Positions 25,406 through 34,235 of a stretch of 64,000 nucleotides of DNA are shown here, in pieces (the stretch's first letter is position 1; every line of letters starts with the position of its first letter). Below the pieces are notes generated by a model, which worked only from the letters and a program-made list of their open reading frames with translations, was not told the origin of the DNA and did no database searches. A program made the translations under genes and the position numbers. Source of the DNA: Flavobacteriaceae bacterium (GTDB taxonomy: Bacteria; Bacteroidota; Bacteroidia; Flavobacteriales; Flavobacteriaceae); contig JABHSQ010000001.1 in NCBI GenBank assembly GCA_018669795.1, positions 1 to 64,000 of the forward strand. Reading direction: 5' to 3'.

Positions 25406-27409
25406 ATGTTAGAAAAAAAGATCCCTCTCAATTTTATTGAGCACATCATTGAAGAAGATTTAGCCAACGGAATGCCAAAAGAAAACTTACGTTTTCGTTT
25501 TCCGCCAGAACCAAATGGATACTTACATATTGGACACACCAAAGCAATTGGTATTAGTTTTGGACTGGGGGAAAAATATGATGCACCGGTTAACTTAAGG
25601 TTTGATGACACTAACCCAGCAAAAGAAGAACAAAAATATGTAGACGCGATTAAGAAGGACATTGCCTGGATGGGTTATCAATGGGATCAGGAATTATATT
25701 CTTCAGATTATTTCCAAAAACTATATGATTGGGCGATTCGCTTTATTAAAAACGGAAAAGCGTATATAGACTCACAATCAAGTGAAGAAATGAGAAATCA
25801 AAAAGGAACCCCAACTCAAGTTGGGACCAATAGCCCATATAGAAATAGACCTATTGAAGAAAATTTAGATCTTTTTGCAAAAATGAAAGAAGGAGCGTTT
25901 AGCGAAGGGACCCATGTATTAAGAGCAAAAATTGACATGGAAGATCCCAATATGCTGATGCGGGACCCTATTATGTATCGTGTTTTAAAGAAAACACATC
26001 ACAGAACAGGAAATGATTGGTGTGTTTTCCCAATGTACGATTGGACACACGGCGAAAGCGACTATATTGAGCAAATTTCACACTCTTTATGCTCTTTAGA
26101 ATTTAAACCTCATAGAAAGCTTTACGATTGGTTTAGAGACGAGGTTTATAGCGAGAACTTAAGAGAACTTCCTTTAGCTCCAAAACAACGAGAATTTGCA
26201 CGCTTAAATTTGAGCTATACCATTATGAGTAAACGAAAGTTGCTTCAATTGGTAGAAGAAAAGGTAGTAAATGGGTGGGACGATCCAAGAATGCCAACTA
26301 TTTCTGGATTAAGAAGAAGGGGATATACGTCCAATGCAATAAAAAAGTTTATTGATGCAGTAGGAGTGGCAAAACGTGAAAACGTGATTGACGTATCTTT
26401 ATTAGAATTTTGTATTCGAGAAGATTTAAATAAGACTGCTCCACGCGTAATGGCAGTTTTAAACCCCGTAAAATTAATAATTACCAATTATCCTGAAGAT
26501 AAAGAAGAATTGTTAAAAGCGGAAACCAATCCTGAAGATAAAAACGCTGGATTTAGAGAGGTTCCTTTTTCTAAAGAACTTTATATTGAAAGAGAAGACT
26601 TTAAAGAAGCAGCGAATAATAACTTTTTTCGATTAAGCCTTGGAAAAGAAGTGCGTTTAAAAAATGCATATATCATTAAAGCAGATTCCGTTTTAAAAGA
26701 CAGTCAAGGAAACATAACTGAACTATTATGTTCTTACGATGCTGATAGTTTAAGCGGTAGAGGAACGGAAGCAAGTATTAGAAAAGTAAAAGGGACGCTT
26801 CATTGGGTTTCAATTGCTCACGCGTTAAAAACAGAGATAAGATCCTACGATCGTTTGTTTACAGACGAAGCTCCAGACAGCCATAAGGACAAAACTTTTA
26901 TGGATTTCATAAATCCAAATTCTCTTAAGGTTACAGAAGCTTTTGTAGAGCCTAGTTTGGCTTCTGCAAAAAAAGGAGATAGTTTTCAATTTCAACGATT
27001 GGGGTATTTTAATGTAGATGATGATACTACTTCAGAAAACATTGTTTTTAATAAAACAGTAGGATTGCGAGATTCTTGGGCAAAGAAAAAACCAACTCAA
27101 ATACAAGTGGAACAAGCTCAAATACCACAGGTTTCACCCGTCAATGAAATCATGCGTTTTGGTAAAAAATACACAAAACTACCTATTGAAAAACAAGAAT
27201 TAGCCACAAACATTTCTTATGATGAATTAACACCTTTCTTTGGAACTGCTCTTAAAAAAGTAGGTACTCGAATTGTAACGATGATAAGCTTAGGTGTATT
27301 ATTAAAAATCACCCCAGAAATCACCCCAGAAATTAAAGAGTTTGTAACAAAAGCACTGGAGGATAAAGACGAGTTATTAGTGTTGGAAGCAAAAAAAATA
27401 ACCTTCTAA
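25406..27409 (+). CDS. glnS: Glutaminyl-tRNA synthetase with C-terminal extension
   Basis: Charges tRNA-Gln with glutamine. The class I Rossmann core has HIGH at residues 41-44 (PPEPNGYLHIGHTKAIG) and the MSKRK loop at 274-278. The core ends around GLRDSWAKKKP, where typical bacterial GlnRS (about 555 residues) stops. Here roughly 95 further residues follow, including PVNEIMRFGKKYTKLPIEKQ and ITPEITPEIKEF, giving 667 in all. I do not recognise this tail as the YqeY domain fused in some Deinococcus enzymes. The ATG at 25406 is preferred over an upstream TTG. The stop codon lies in a terminator stem. Confidence 0.94.
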   Translation: MLEKKIPLNFIEHIIEEDLANGMPKENLRFRFPPEPNGYLHIGHTKAIGISFGLGEKYDAPVNLRFDDTNPAKEEQKYVDAIKKDIAWMGYQWDQELYSSDYFQKLYDWAIRFIKNGKAYIDSQSSEEMRNQKGTPTQVGTNSPYRNRPIEENLDLFAKMKEGAFSEGTHVLRAKIDMEDPNMLMRDPIMYRVLKKTHHRTGNDWCVFPMYDWTHGESDYIEQISHSLCSLEFKPHRKLYDWFRDEVYSENLRELPLAPKQREFARLNLSYTIMSKRKLLQLVEEKVVNGWDDPRMPTISGLRRRGYTSNAIKKFIDAVGVAKRENVIDVSLLEFCIREDLNKTAPRVMAVLNPVKLIITNYPEDKEELLKAETNPEDKNAGFREVPFSKELYIEREDFKEAANNNFFRLSLGKEVRLKNAYIIKADSVLKDSQGNITELLCSYDADSLSGRGTEASIRKVKGTLHWVSIAHALKTEIRSYDRLFTDEAPDSHKDKTFMDFINPNSLKVTEAFVEPSLASAKKGDSFQFQRLGYFNVDDDTTSENIVFNKTVGLRDSWAKKKPTQIQVEQAQIPQVSPVNEIMRFGKKYTKLPIEKQELATNISYDELTPFFGTALKKVGTRIVTMISLGVLLKITPEITPEIKEFVTKALEDKDELLVLEAKKITF

Positions 27410-27426
27410 AACTAGAAGGTTATTTT
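27395..27426. terminator. Bidirectional terminator after glnS
   Basis: ATAACCTTCTA (27398-27408) pairs with TAGAAGGTTAT (27413-27423) around a four-base loop, with flanking A and T runs extending the stem. The glnS TAA is inside the left arm. It also serves the convergent SPFH gene ending at 27436. Confidence 0.85.
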
Positions 27427-27435
27427 TTAATTTAT

Positions 27436-28413
27436 CTAATAATCAAAATCTGATTGAGGTGGCTTAGGCAACTTTTTCTTTTTATTCACAATCCCCTTAG
27501 CTTCATTTTCTTTTTTCATTTGTTCTCCAATTTGATTACTCGCAACAAAGGATGCTATCATATTATTTAACATATCGCTTCCTGCTTGAGGTGAATTAGG
27601 CAATAATATTAAATTGGAATTAGTGGAGTCTCCAACAGATTGCAAGGTGTCATAATGTTGAGTAACCACAATCAATGCAGAAGCTTCTTGAGAATTAATC
27701 CCTACATTATTTAATACATCAACACTGTCTTCAAGGCCTCTTGCAATTTCCCTACGTTGATCAGCGATACCCAATCCTTGTAATCGCTTACTTTCTGCTT
27801 CAGCTTTCGCTCTTTCAATAATTAATATTCGTTGTGCGTCTCCTTCGTGTTGCGCAGCAACTTTTTCTCTTTCAGCAGCATTAATACGGTTCATTGCAAT
27901 TTTCACCAATTGGTCAGGATCAATATCCGTTACCAAAGCTTTTACAATGTCATAACCATAATTTAACATTGCTTCTTTTAATTCTCTTTGAATTGCAACT
28001 GCTATTTCTTCTTTTTTAACAAATACATCGTCCAATATCATTTTTGGTACTTCGGCACGAACAACATCAAATATAAAAGCTGTAATTTGTTCGTGAGGGT
28101 TTTGTAATTTATAGAAGGCATTATATACGTCTTCTCTTTTTATTTGAAACTGAACTGAAATTTTTAAATGAACAAAAACATCATCTTTTGTTTTTGTTTC
28201 AACAATAACATCTAGTTGTTGAATACGTAAATTTACTCGCCCAGCAATTCTATCAACAAAAGGAATTTTTATATTAATTCCCGCACCATAATCTCTAGAA
28301 AACTTTCCAAATCGTTCAACAATAGCAATGGTTTGTTGCTTTACTATAAAAAAAGAAGCAAGCAATAAAACAAACAGTCCAATAATAATAATAGGCAATC
28401 CTATATAACTCAT
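27436..28413 (-). CDS. SPFH/Band 7 stomatin-like membrane protein
   Basis: A membrane scaffold protein of the stomatin/QmcA group (325 residues from the ATG at 28413; a TTG at 28440 would add nine). One N-terminal helix (about 5-28) is followed by the Band 7 domain starting IVERFGKFSRDYGAGINIKIPFV and a coiled-coil region rich in Ala/Glu/Arg (NRINAAEREKVAAQHEGDAQ, about 180-225). The tail is basic and proline-containing. Such proteins oligomerise in the inner membrane and affect membrane organisation or proteases. No NfeD partner gene is adjacent. Confidence 0.9.
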   Translation of the reverse strand: MSYIGLPIIIIGLFVLLLASFFIVKQQTIAIVERFGKFSRDYGAGINIKIPFVDRIAGRVNLRIQQLDVIVETKTKDDVFVHLKISVQFQIKREDVYNAFYKLQNPHEQITAFIFDVVRAEVPKMILDDVFVKKEEIAVAIQRELKEAMLNYGYDIVKALVTDIDPDQLVKIAMNRINAAEREKVAAQHEGDAQRILIIERAKAEAESKRLQGLGIADQRREIARGLEDSVDVLNNVGINSQEASALIVVTQHYDTLQSVGDSTNSNLILLPNSPQAGSDMLNNMIASFVASNQIGEQMKKENEAKGIVNKKKKLPKPPQSDFDY

Positions 28414-28554
28414 AATAAATATTTTTAGATTAAAAATCAATGTTGAAGATACGAAAAAAGCTTGCTCTTATCGCTTTTAAAACTTCTTTAATTTAGAATG
28501 CGATAAGGTTGAAGAAAATAGCTCTTTAATTATCATAGCTAGAATATTTTCCTT

Positions 28555-30081
28555 TTAAGATAAAAAAGATATTGTTTTTTTTATTCTACTAATTGTTTCT
28601 TCTCTACCAAGAATAGCCGCAATATTAAATACATCTGGCCCTTTCATTTCTCCTACAAGCGAAAGTCTTAAAGGCATCATCACCTTCCCAAATCCAATTT
28701 CTTGAACACTAAGCCATCCCTTTACTTTGTTTGAAATTTCATTTGAAGTAAACTCTTCACATTCATTTAAAAGACCCAATACCTCGGTCATTATTTCAGA
28801 AGTTCCTTCTTTAAATGCTTTTTTTGAAGCTTTTTCGTCATAAGTGGTTGGAGCTTCAAAAAAGAAACTTCCTTGCTCCCAAAGATCACTCACAAAAGTT
28901 GCTCGTTCTTTTATAGATGCTACTATAATTGAAAGCTTCTTATTGGTAACAATACCTTTGTCTTCCAATAGTTTTGAAAATAAACTTGTTAAAGTTTCAT
29001 TATCTTTTGCTTGCAGATAATAATGTTGAAACCATTTTGTTTTTTCTGGATCAAATTTAGCTCCTGTTTTGTTAACTCTACTTAAATCAAATGCTTTTAC
29101 CAATTCGTTTAAACTGAATATTTCTTGTTCCGTACCAGGATTCCAACCTAATAAGGCTAGCATATTTATTAGTGCTTCAGGGAAATAACCATCTTCTCTA
29201 TAACCAGAAAACATTTCGCCCTCTTTGGCTTTCCATTGAATTGGAAATACAGGGAACCCCATTTTATCACCATCACGCTTACTTAATTTTCCTTTGCCAA
29301 CGGGTTTCATAATTAAAGGTAAATGAGCAAATTCAGGAATTTCCCAACCTAAAGCTTGGTATAAAGCGATATGTAATGGAACCGAAGGAAGCCATTCCTC
29401 ACCACGAATTACGTGAGTGATTTCCATAAAGTGATCGTCTACAATATTTGCCAAATGATATGTTGGCATCCCATCACTCTTAAACAATACTTTGTCGTCT
29501 AAAAGCTCTTTTTTAAACGATATTGGGCCTCTTATAATATCTTGTGTTGAAATAATGCTATCTGATCCTTCTTCAGAATGATATACTTTAAAACGAATCA
29601 CATAATCATCTCCATTTTTAATTTTAGTAGCCACTTCTTCCTGAGATAATGAAATAGAGTTGTTTAATTTTTCTCTATTATGCCAATTATATATAAAATT
29701 TTTTCCTTTTTCTTCATGATCTTTTCTGTGAAAATTCAATTCCTCAGAAGTATCAAAAGCATAATAAGCATTTCCAGAAGCAATAAGCTGTTCAGCGTAT
29801 TGACTGTACATGTCTTTTCGTTCACTTTGACGATAAGGACCATATTTTCCTTCTTTTCCAACACCTTCATCAAATGGTATGTTTAGCCAATTTAGCGCCT
29901 CTACTATATAGTTTTCTGCCCCTTCCACATACCTGTTTTGGTCGGTGTCCTCTATACGTAAAACAAAATCTCCTCCGTGTTTTTTAGCAAATAAATAATT
30001 AAACAAGGCGGTTCTTACTCCTCCAATATGTAAAGGTCCGGTAGGACTAGGCGCAAAACGAACTCTAACTTTTTTAGGCAT
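28555..30081 (-). CDS. gltX: Glutamyl-tRNA synthetase
   Basis: Charges tRNA-Glu. A class I synthetase of 508 residues with the HIGH-type motif in FAPSPTGPLHIGGVRTALFN (about 8-27) and the KMSKS-type motif GKLSKRDGDKMGFPVFP (about 260-276). The anticodon-binding helical domain occupies the C-terminal third. Glutaminyl-tRNA synthetase is encoded nearby, so this enzyme need not mischarge tRNA-Gln. A TACCTTTG promoter element lies 26 bases upstream of the ATG. Confidence 0.96.
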   Translation of the reverse strand: MPKKVRVRFAPSPTGPLHIGGVRTALFNYLFAKKHGGDFVLRIEDTDQNRYVEGAENYIVEALNWLNIPFDEGVGKEGKYGPYRQSERKDMYSQYAEQLIASGNAYYAFDTSEELNFHRKDHEEKGKNFIYNWHNREKLNNSISLSQEEVATKIKNGDDYVIRFKVYHSEEGSDSIISTQDIIRGPISFKKELLDDKVLFKSDGMPTYHLANIVDDHFMEITHVIRGEEWLPSVPLHIALYQALGWEIPEFAHLPLIMKPVGKGKLSKRDGDKMGFPVFPIQWKAKEGEMFSGYREDGYFPEALINMLALLGWNPGTEQEIFSLNELVKAFDLSRVNKTGAKFDPEKTKWFQHYYLQAKDNETLTSLFSKLLEDKGIVTNKKLSIIVASIKERATFVSDLWEQGSFFFEAPTTYDEKASKKAFKEGTSEIMTEVLGLLNECEEFTSNEISNKVKGWLSVQEIGFGKVMMPLRLSLVGEMKGPDVFNIAAILGREETISRIKKTISFLS

Positions 30082-30106
30082 AAAATATTTCTTAAAAATG
30101 ATGGAT

Positions 30107-30114
30107 CAAAGGTA
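30107..30114 (-). promoter_or_regulatory. -7 element (TACCTTTG) upstream of gltX
   Basis: An exact minus-strand TAnnTTTG match 26 bases before the gltX start codon. Confidence 0.45.
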
Positions 30115-30232
30115 CAATACCTGCTGAGCTTTTTAAAAGTATAATTTGGTTTAATTTTTACAACAAAATATTAACAGGCAGATTAAAATTAATATAGTAT
30201 TTTCGATGTTATATATCTATAGCGATTAAGCA

Positions 30233-33200
30233 ATGAGTAGTTTTTCAATGATCCAGAAAAAGCTGGAACAATTTATTAAGAAATACTATACCAGCGAATT
30301 AATAAAAGGAACCATTCTTTTTTTCGCAATAGGCCTCTTATACCTTATTATTACTTTGCTTATTGAATATTATTTATGGCTAAATCCTTTTGGAAGAACC
30401 ATTTTATTTTGGACATTTGTATTGGTAGAAACCGCTTTGTTTGTTCGATTTATAACAATGCCTTTATTAAAACTTTTTAATATTCAACAAGGAATAACTA
30501 ACGAAGAGGCTTCTAAATTAATTGGAAATCATTTTCCTGAAGTTAGCGATAAGCTTTTAAATGTTATTCAGTTGAATCAAAACCAACGAGAATCCGAACT
30601 TTTACTAGCAAGTATTGATCAAAAATCTTCCGATTTACAACTGATCCCCTTTAAAACAGCCATTAGTTTTAAAACGAATAACAAATACCTAAAATACGCA
30701 GCAATTCCTATAATTATATTTTTACTGTTTATCGCTTTAGGAAAAAAAGATATTTTTTCAAGCAGCTATAAAAGAGTTGTAAATTATAATACTGCTTATG
30801 AGCCACCAGCACCTTTTGCGTTCCAGGTTTTAAATAATTCATTAACTGCCATAGAAAATAAAAGCTATACGCTAAAAATTAAGACGGTTGGAGTGTATGC
30901 GCCTAAAAATGCTAGTATTTCTTTTAATGATGAAACTTATTACTTAAAACAATTTGCTCCCGGAGTTTTTGAATACACTTTTCTACAACCTATAAATCCA
31001 ATTGATTTTAGTTTAAAAGCAAACAAAGTTAGCTCTAAAGAATATACGCTGGATGTTATAAAAACACCCTCTTTAGTTAATTTTAAAATGAAATTAGACT
31101 ATCCCTCTTACACAGGAAAAAAGGATGAGATTTTAGAAAGTTCTGGAAACGCATTAGTTCCTCAAGGAACAAAAGTTACTTGGGATATTTCCACTAAAAA
31201 CACAGAAGAAGTTAATTTAAAAACAAAAGATTCTAGCTATATGTTTACTGTAATTAAAGACGCAGAAACCGGTAGTATTGGACCAGATAGAATTTATAGA
31301 TATCAAAAAGGAATTTACAATAAGCTAGATTACACAATTACTACTTCCAATAAAAACCTAAAAGAATACGAGAATTTGTCTTTTACTTTAGGGGTAATTA
31401 GAGATGAATATCCAGAAATAAAAGTAGCTTCCAAACAAGACAGTACCGATAGTCAAAAAATGTATTTTTTAGGAAACGTGTCGGATGATTATGGGCTTAC
31501 TCAATTACAGTTAGTATATTATCCTTCATTAGAAGAAGATAACAAACAAAACCTACTCCTAAAATTAAAGGCAACAAATTTTGATCAGTTTGTGTATGAT
31601 TTTCCAGGTAATTTATTACTAACTGATGGGATATCTTACGATTATTATTTTGAAGTTTTTGATAACGACGCTATCCATAATTATAAATCCAGCAAGTCTG
31701 CAATTTATTCTTTCAGAAAGTTAACTCAGAACGAAATTGAAAACGAACAGCTTCAAAACCAAAATAAAACCATTGTAGGATTGGATAAGTCTTTGGGAAA
31801 TATGAAGCAACAAGACAAAACACTGGAAGAAATCTCAAAAAATCAAAAAGAAACAAACGAACTCAACTGGAACGATAAAAAGAAGCTTGAAAAATTTCTT
31901 AAAAAGCAGAAGCAACAGGAAGAAATGATGAAAAAATTCTCAAAAAAATTAAAAGAGAGTTTGGAGAATTTTCAACCAGAAAATAAAGAAAAAGACTCTT
32001 TTAAGGAACAATTAAAAGAACGCTTTCAAGAAAATGAAGAGCAATTAAAGAAAAATGAAAAACTCTTAGACGAGCTTGAAAAGCTTCAAGATAAAATTAA
32101 AAAAGAAGCACTAACTGAAAACTTAGAAAAGCTTTCTAAGCAAAATAAAAATCAAGAAAAAAACTTAGAACAGTTAGTAGAGCTAACAAAACGATATTAT
32201 GTTAGTAAAAAGGCTGAAAAACTAACAGAAGAATTAAATAAACTAGCAGAAAAACAAGAAAAACTAGCTAACGCTCCTGAAGAAGAAAACACAAAAGAAG
32301 CTCAAGAAGAACTAAGTAAAAAGTTTGAAGAATATACAAAGGAGAAAGAAGAACTTCAAAAAGACAATAAGGATTTAAAAGAACCTATGAATATTCCCGA
32401 TGATAAAAAGGGAGAAGAAGAAGTTAAAGAAGAACAAGAAAAAGCGAGTGATAATTTAGACAAAGGAGCTCAGAAAGAAGCTTCTAAAAGTCAGAAAAAA
32501 GCAGCTCAAAAAATGAGAAAAATGGGTCAGCAGATGCAGATGCAAATGCAATCTGGTCAAATGGAAACACTAAAGGAAGATTTAGAAATGCTACGCCAAA
32601 TATTAGATAATTTAGTGGTTTTCTCTTTTGAGCAAGAAGATTTAATGGAGGAATTTAAGATTACTGATTACGGAAGCCCTTTATTTGGAAAAAAATTAAT
32701 TAAGCAAAATGACCTAAAACTAAATTTTCAACATGTGGATGACAGTCTATTTGCATTGTCATTAAGACAGCCAAAGCTTGGAGGAAAAATAAATGAATCT
32801 TTAACAGACGTTACCTATAATTTAGATAAGAGCTTAGAGCGTTTGGCTGAAAATGAAATTAGAAAAGGAGTTTCAAGTCAACGATATACATTTACTGGCG
32901 CTAATGAATTAGCTGTTTTGCTAAGTGATATTTTAGGGGGTATGCAAGATGAAATGAGTATACCGCGAAAAGGAAAAGGAAAAGGAAAAGGCAAGGGAAA
33001 AGGAGAAGGACAAGGGTTTCAATTACCAGATATTATAAAAAAACAAGAAGGCCTTAACAAAAAAATGAAAGAAGGTCTTGGTAAAAAAGGTGAAAAAGGA
33101 AAAGAAAGCAAAGGTGAAGGAGAAGGCGAGGGAGAAGGATCTGGTGAAAACGGAAAGAACGGTAAAGATGGAAAACAAAAAGGAAAAGAAGGTTATGGAA

Positions 33201-33622
33201 ATGAAGAAGATTTAAACGGTAAACTATTCGAAATATTTAAAGAACAACAAATGCTTCGTCAACAATTACAAGATAAAACAAATCAACTTGGCAATAAAGG
33301 AAACGCTGGAAATTTAGTTCGTGAAATGGAAAATATCGAACAACAGTTATTAGAGAAAGGTTTTGATCAAAATACATTAGAGAAAATGCAAAACCTTCAG
33401 CATGAATTATTAAAATTAGACAAAGCTACTTTCGAACAAGGCCAAGAAATGAAACGGGAGTCTAAAACAAACCGCAAGAGCTTTGAAAACAATGTTAGCG
33501 CTAGTTCAGAAGATATTAAAAAGTATTTCAACACTACCGAAATTTTAAATCGAGAGGCGCTACCTTTGCGGCTAGAATACAAACAAAAAGTGCAAGAATA
33601 TTTTAAGAATAAAGATGATTGA
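30233..33622 (+). CDS. DUF4175-family large membrane protein
   Basis: A 1129-residue protein with two N-terminal helices (about 22-75) and a third near 148-165, then a periplasmic beta-rich region to about 500. Residues about 500-790 are an almost continuous Lys/Glu/Gln-rich coiled coil. A conserved block follows (LRQILDNLVVFSFEQEDLM, near 790), then low-complexity KGKGKG and GEGEGEG tracts (about 915-985) and a helical C terminus. It resembles the DUF4175 proteins widespread in Bacteroidota; function is not established. Its end overlaps the ybeY start by eight bases, implying translational coupling. Confidence 0.8.
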   Translation: MSSFSMIQKKLEQFIKKYYTSELIKGTILFFAIGLLYLIITLLIEYYLWLNPFGRTILFWTFVLVETALFVRFITMPLLKLFNIQQGITNEEASKLIGNHFPEVSDKLLNVIQLNQNQRESELLLASIDQKSSDLQLIPFKTAISFKTNNKYLKYAAIPIIIFLLFIALGKKDIFSSSYKRVVNYNTAYEPPAPFAFQVLNNSLTAIENKSYTLKIKTVGVYAPKNASISFNDETYYLKQFAPGVFEYTFLQPINPIDFSLKANKVSSKEYTLDVIKTPSLVNFKMKLDYPSYTGKKDEILESSGNALVPQGTKVTWDISTKNTEEVNLKTKDSSYMFTVIKDAETGSIGPDRIYRYQKGIYNKLDYTITTSNKNLKEYENLSFTLGVIRDEYPEIKVASKQDSTDSQKMYFLGNVSDDYGLTQLQLVYYPSLEEDNKQNLLLKLKATNFDQFVYDFPGNLLLTDGISYDYYFEVFDNDAIHNYKSSKSAIYSFRKLTQNEIENEQLQNQNKTIVGLDKSLGNMKQQDKTLEEISKNQKETNELNWNDKKKLEKFLKKQKQQEEMMKKFSKKLKESLENFQPENKEKDSFKEQLKERFQENEEQLKKNEKLLDELEKLQDKIKKEALTENLEKLSKQNKNQEKNLEQLVELTKRYYVSKKAEKLTEELNKLAEKQEKLANAPEEENTKEAQEELSKKFEEYTKEKEELQKDNKDLKEPMNIPDDKKGEEEVKEEQEKASDNLDKGAQKEASKSQKKAAQKMRKMGQQMQMQMQSGQMETLKEDLEMLRQILDNLVVFSFEQEDLMEEFKITDYGSPLFGKKLIKQNDLKLNFQHVDDSLFALSLRQPKLGGKINESLTDVTYNLDKSLERLAENEIRKGVSSQRYTFTGANELAVLLSDILGGMQDEMSIPRKGKGKGKGKGKGEGQGFQLPDIIKKQEGLNKKMKEGLGKKGEKGKESKGEGEGEGEGSGENGKNGKDGKQKGKEGYGNEEDLNGKLFEIFKEQQMLRQQLQDKTNQLGNKGNAGNLVREMENIEQQLLEKGFDQNTLEKMQNLQHELLKLDKATFEQGQEMKRESKTNRKSFENNVSASSEDIKKYFNTTEILNREALPLRLEYKQKVQEYFKNKDD
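32969..33008 (+). repeat. Short tandem repeat encoding Lys-Gly
   Basis: Six-base units of the form AAAGGA/GGAAAA repeat about six times inside the DUF4175 gene and encode the KGKGKG tract. This is a slippage-prone, in-frame repeat; copy-number change would alter the linker length only. Confidence 0.6.
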
Positions 33623-34031
33623 TTTTTTTTCAGAGACCCCATTTAATCTGCAAAATTCAGAAGAAGTTGCTGGCTGGATATCTGCTATTATTTCAAACGA
33701 AAATTTTGAGGAGGGAGAAGTAAGTTATATTTTTTGTGATGATGAATACCTCCATAAGTTAAACCTAGAATTTTTAGAACACGATACGTTAACCGATATT
33801 ATTAGTTTTGACAATAGTTTAGGAAACCAGATCAATGGGGATATTTTTATTTCAGTAGAACGAGTTAAAGAAAATGCCAATTCATTTAATGCCTCTTTTG
33901 AAAATGAATTACATCGTGTAATTATTCATGGTATTTTACACTATTGTGGTTATAAAGATAAAACCAAAAAAGACGCTGACTTAATGAGAAGCAAAGAAGA
34001 TGCAGCGCTTTCCCAAAGAATTTTTTTATAG
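33615..34031 (+). CDS. ybeY: rRNA maturation endoribonuclease YbeY
   Basis: A 138-residue single-strand endoribonuclease acting in 16S rRNA maturation and ribosome quality control. It shows VSYIFCDDEYLHKLNLEFLEHDTLTDIISF, typical of the family, and the zinc motif HGILHYCGYKD (about 109-119). The first two His ligands are present, but the third position is Asp where most phyla have His (GYDH). I believe the GYKD form is common in Bacteroidota. It overlaps the preceding gene by eight bases and precedes mnmG. Confidence 0.92.
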   Translation: MIDFFSETPFNLQNSEEVAGWISAIISNENFEEGEVSYIFCDDEYLHKLNLEFLEHDTLTDIISFDNSLGNQINGDIFISVERVKENANSFNASFENELHRVIIHGILHYCGYKDKTKKDADLMRSKEDAALSQRIFL

Positions 34032-34086
34032 TTTACTGAAAATCAATTTAATACGATTTTAACAAACTGATTGTAAGTTATTTAAC

Positions 34087-34094
34087 TATATTTG
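34087..34094 (+). promoter_or_regulatory. -7 element (TATATTTG) upstream of mnmG
   Basis: An exact TAnnTTTG match 141 bases before mnmG. The left parS site lies between this element and the start codon, so ParB bound there would sit in the transcribed leader. Confidence 0.45.
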
Positions 34095-34138
34095 CACGCT
34101 CTTGCAAAACCAAGACCATCATTAATTTTTAAAAACAA

Positions 34139-34154
34139 TGTTCCACGTGAAACA
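34139..34154 (+). other. parS: parS site, left
   Basis: TGTTCCACGTGAAACA is an exact match to the 16-bp ParB (Spo0J) binding consensus TGTTNCACGTGAAACA. It lies in the 204-base ybeY-mnmG spacer. parS sites are centromere-like: ParB loads here, spreads, and works with ParA and SMC to segregate origin regions. No parA or parB gene lies in the window. Confidence 0.93.
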
Positions 34155-34235
34155 TTTATAACTAAATTTTAATTAAAAATAAATAATTTATATGGATGTT
34201 CTGTGCGACCAAACATATAAAACAAACTAAATACT

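Noticed and set aside
27120-27409. GlnRS tail as a fused YqeY domain
   Set aside because: The length (about 95 residues) is shorter than YqeY and I see none of its typical motifs.
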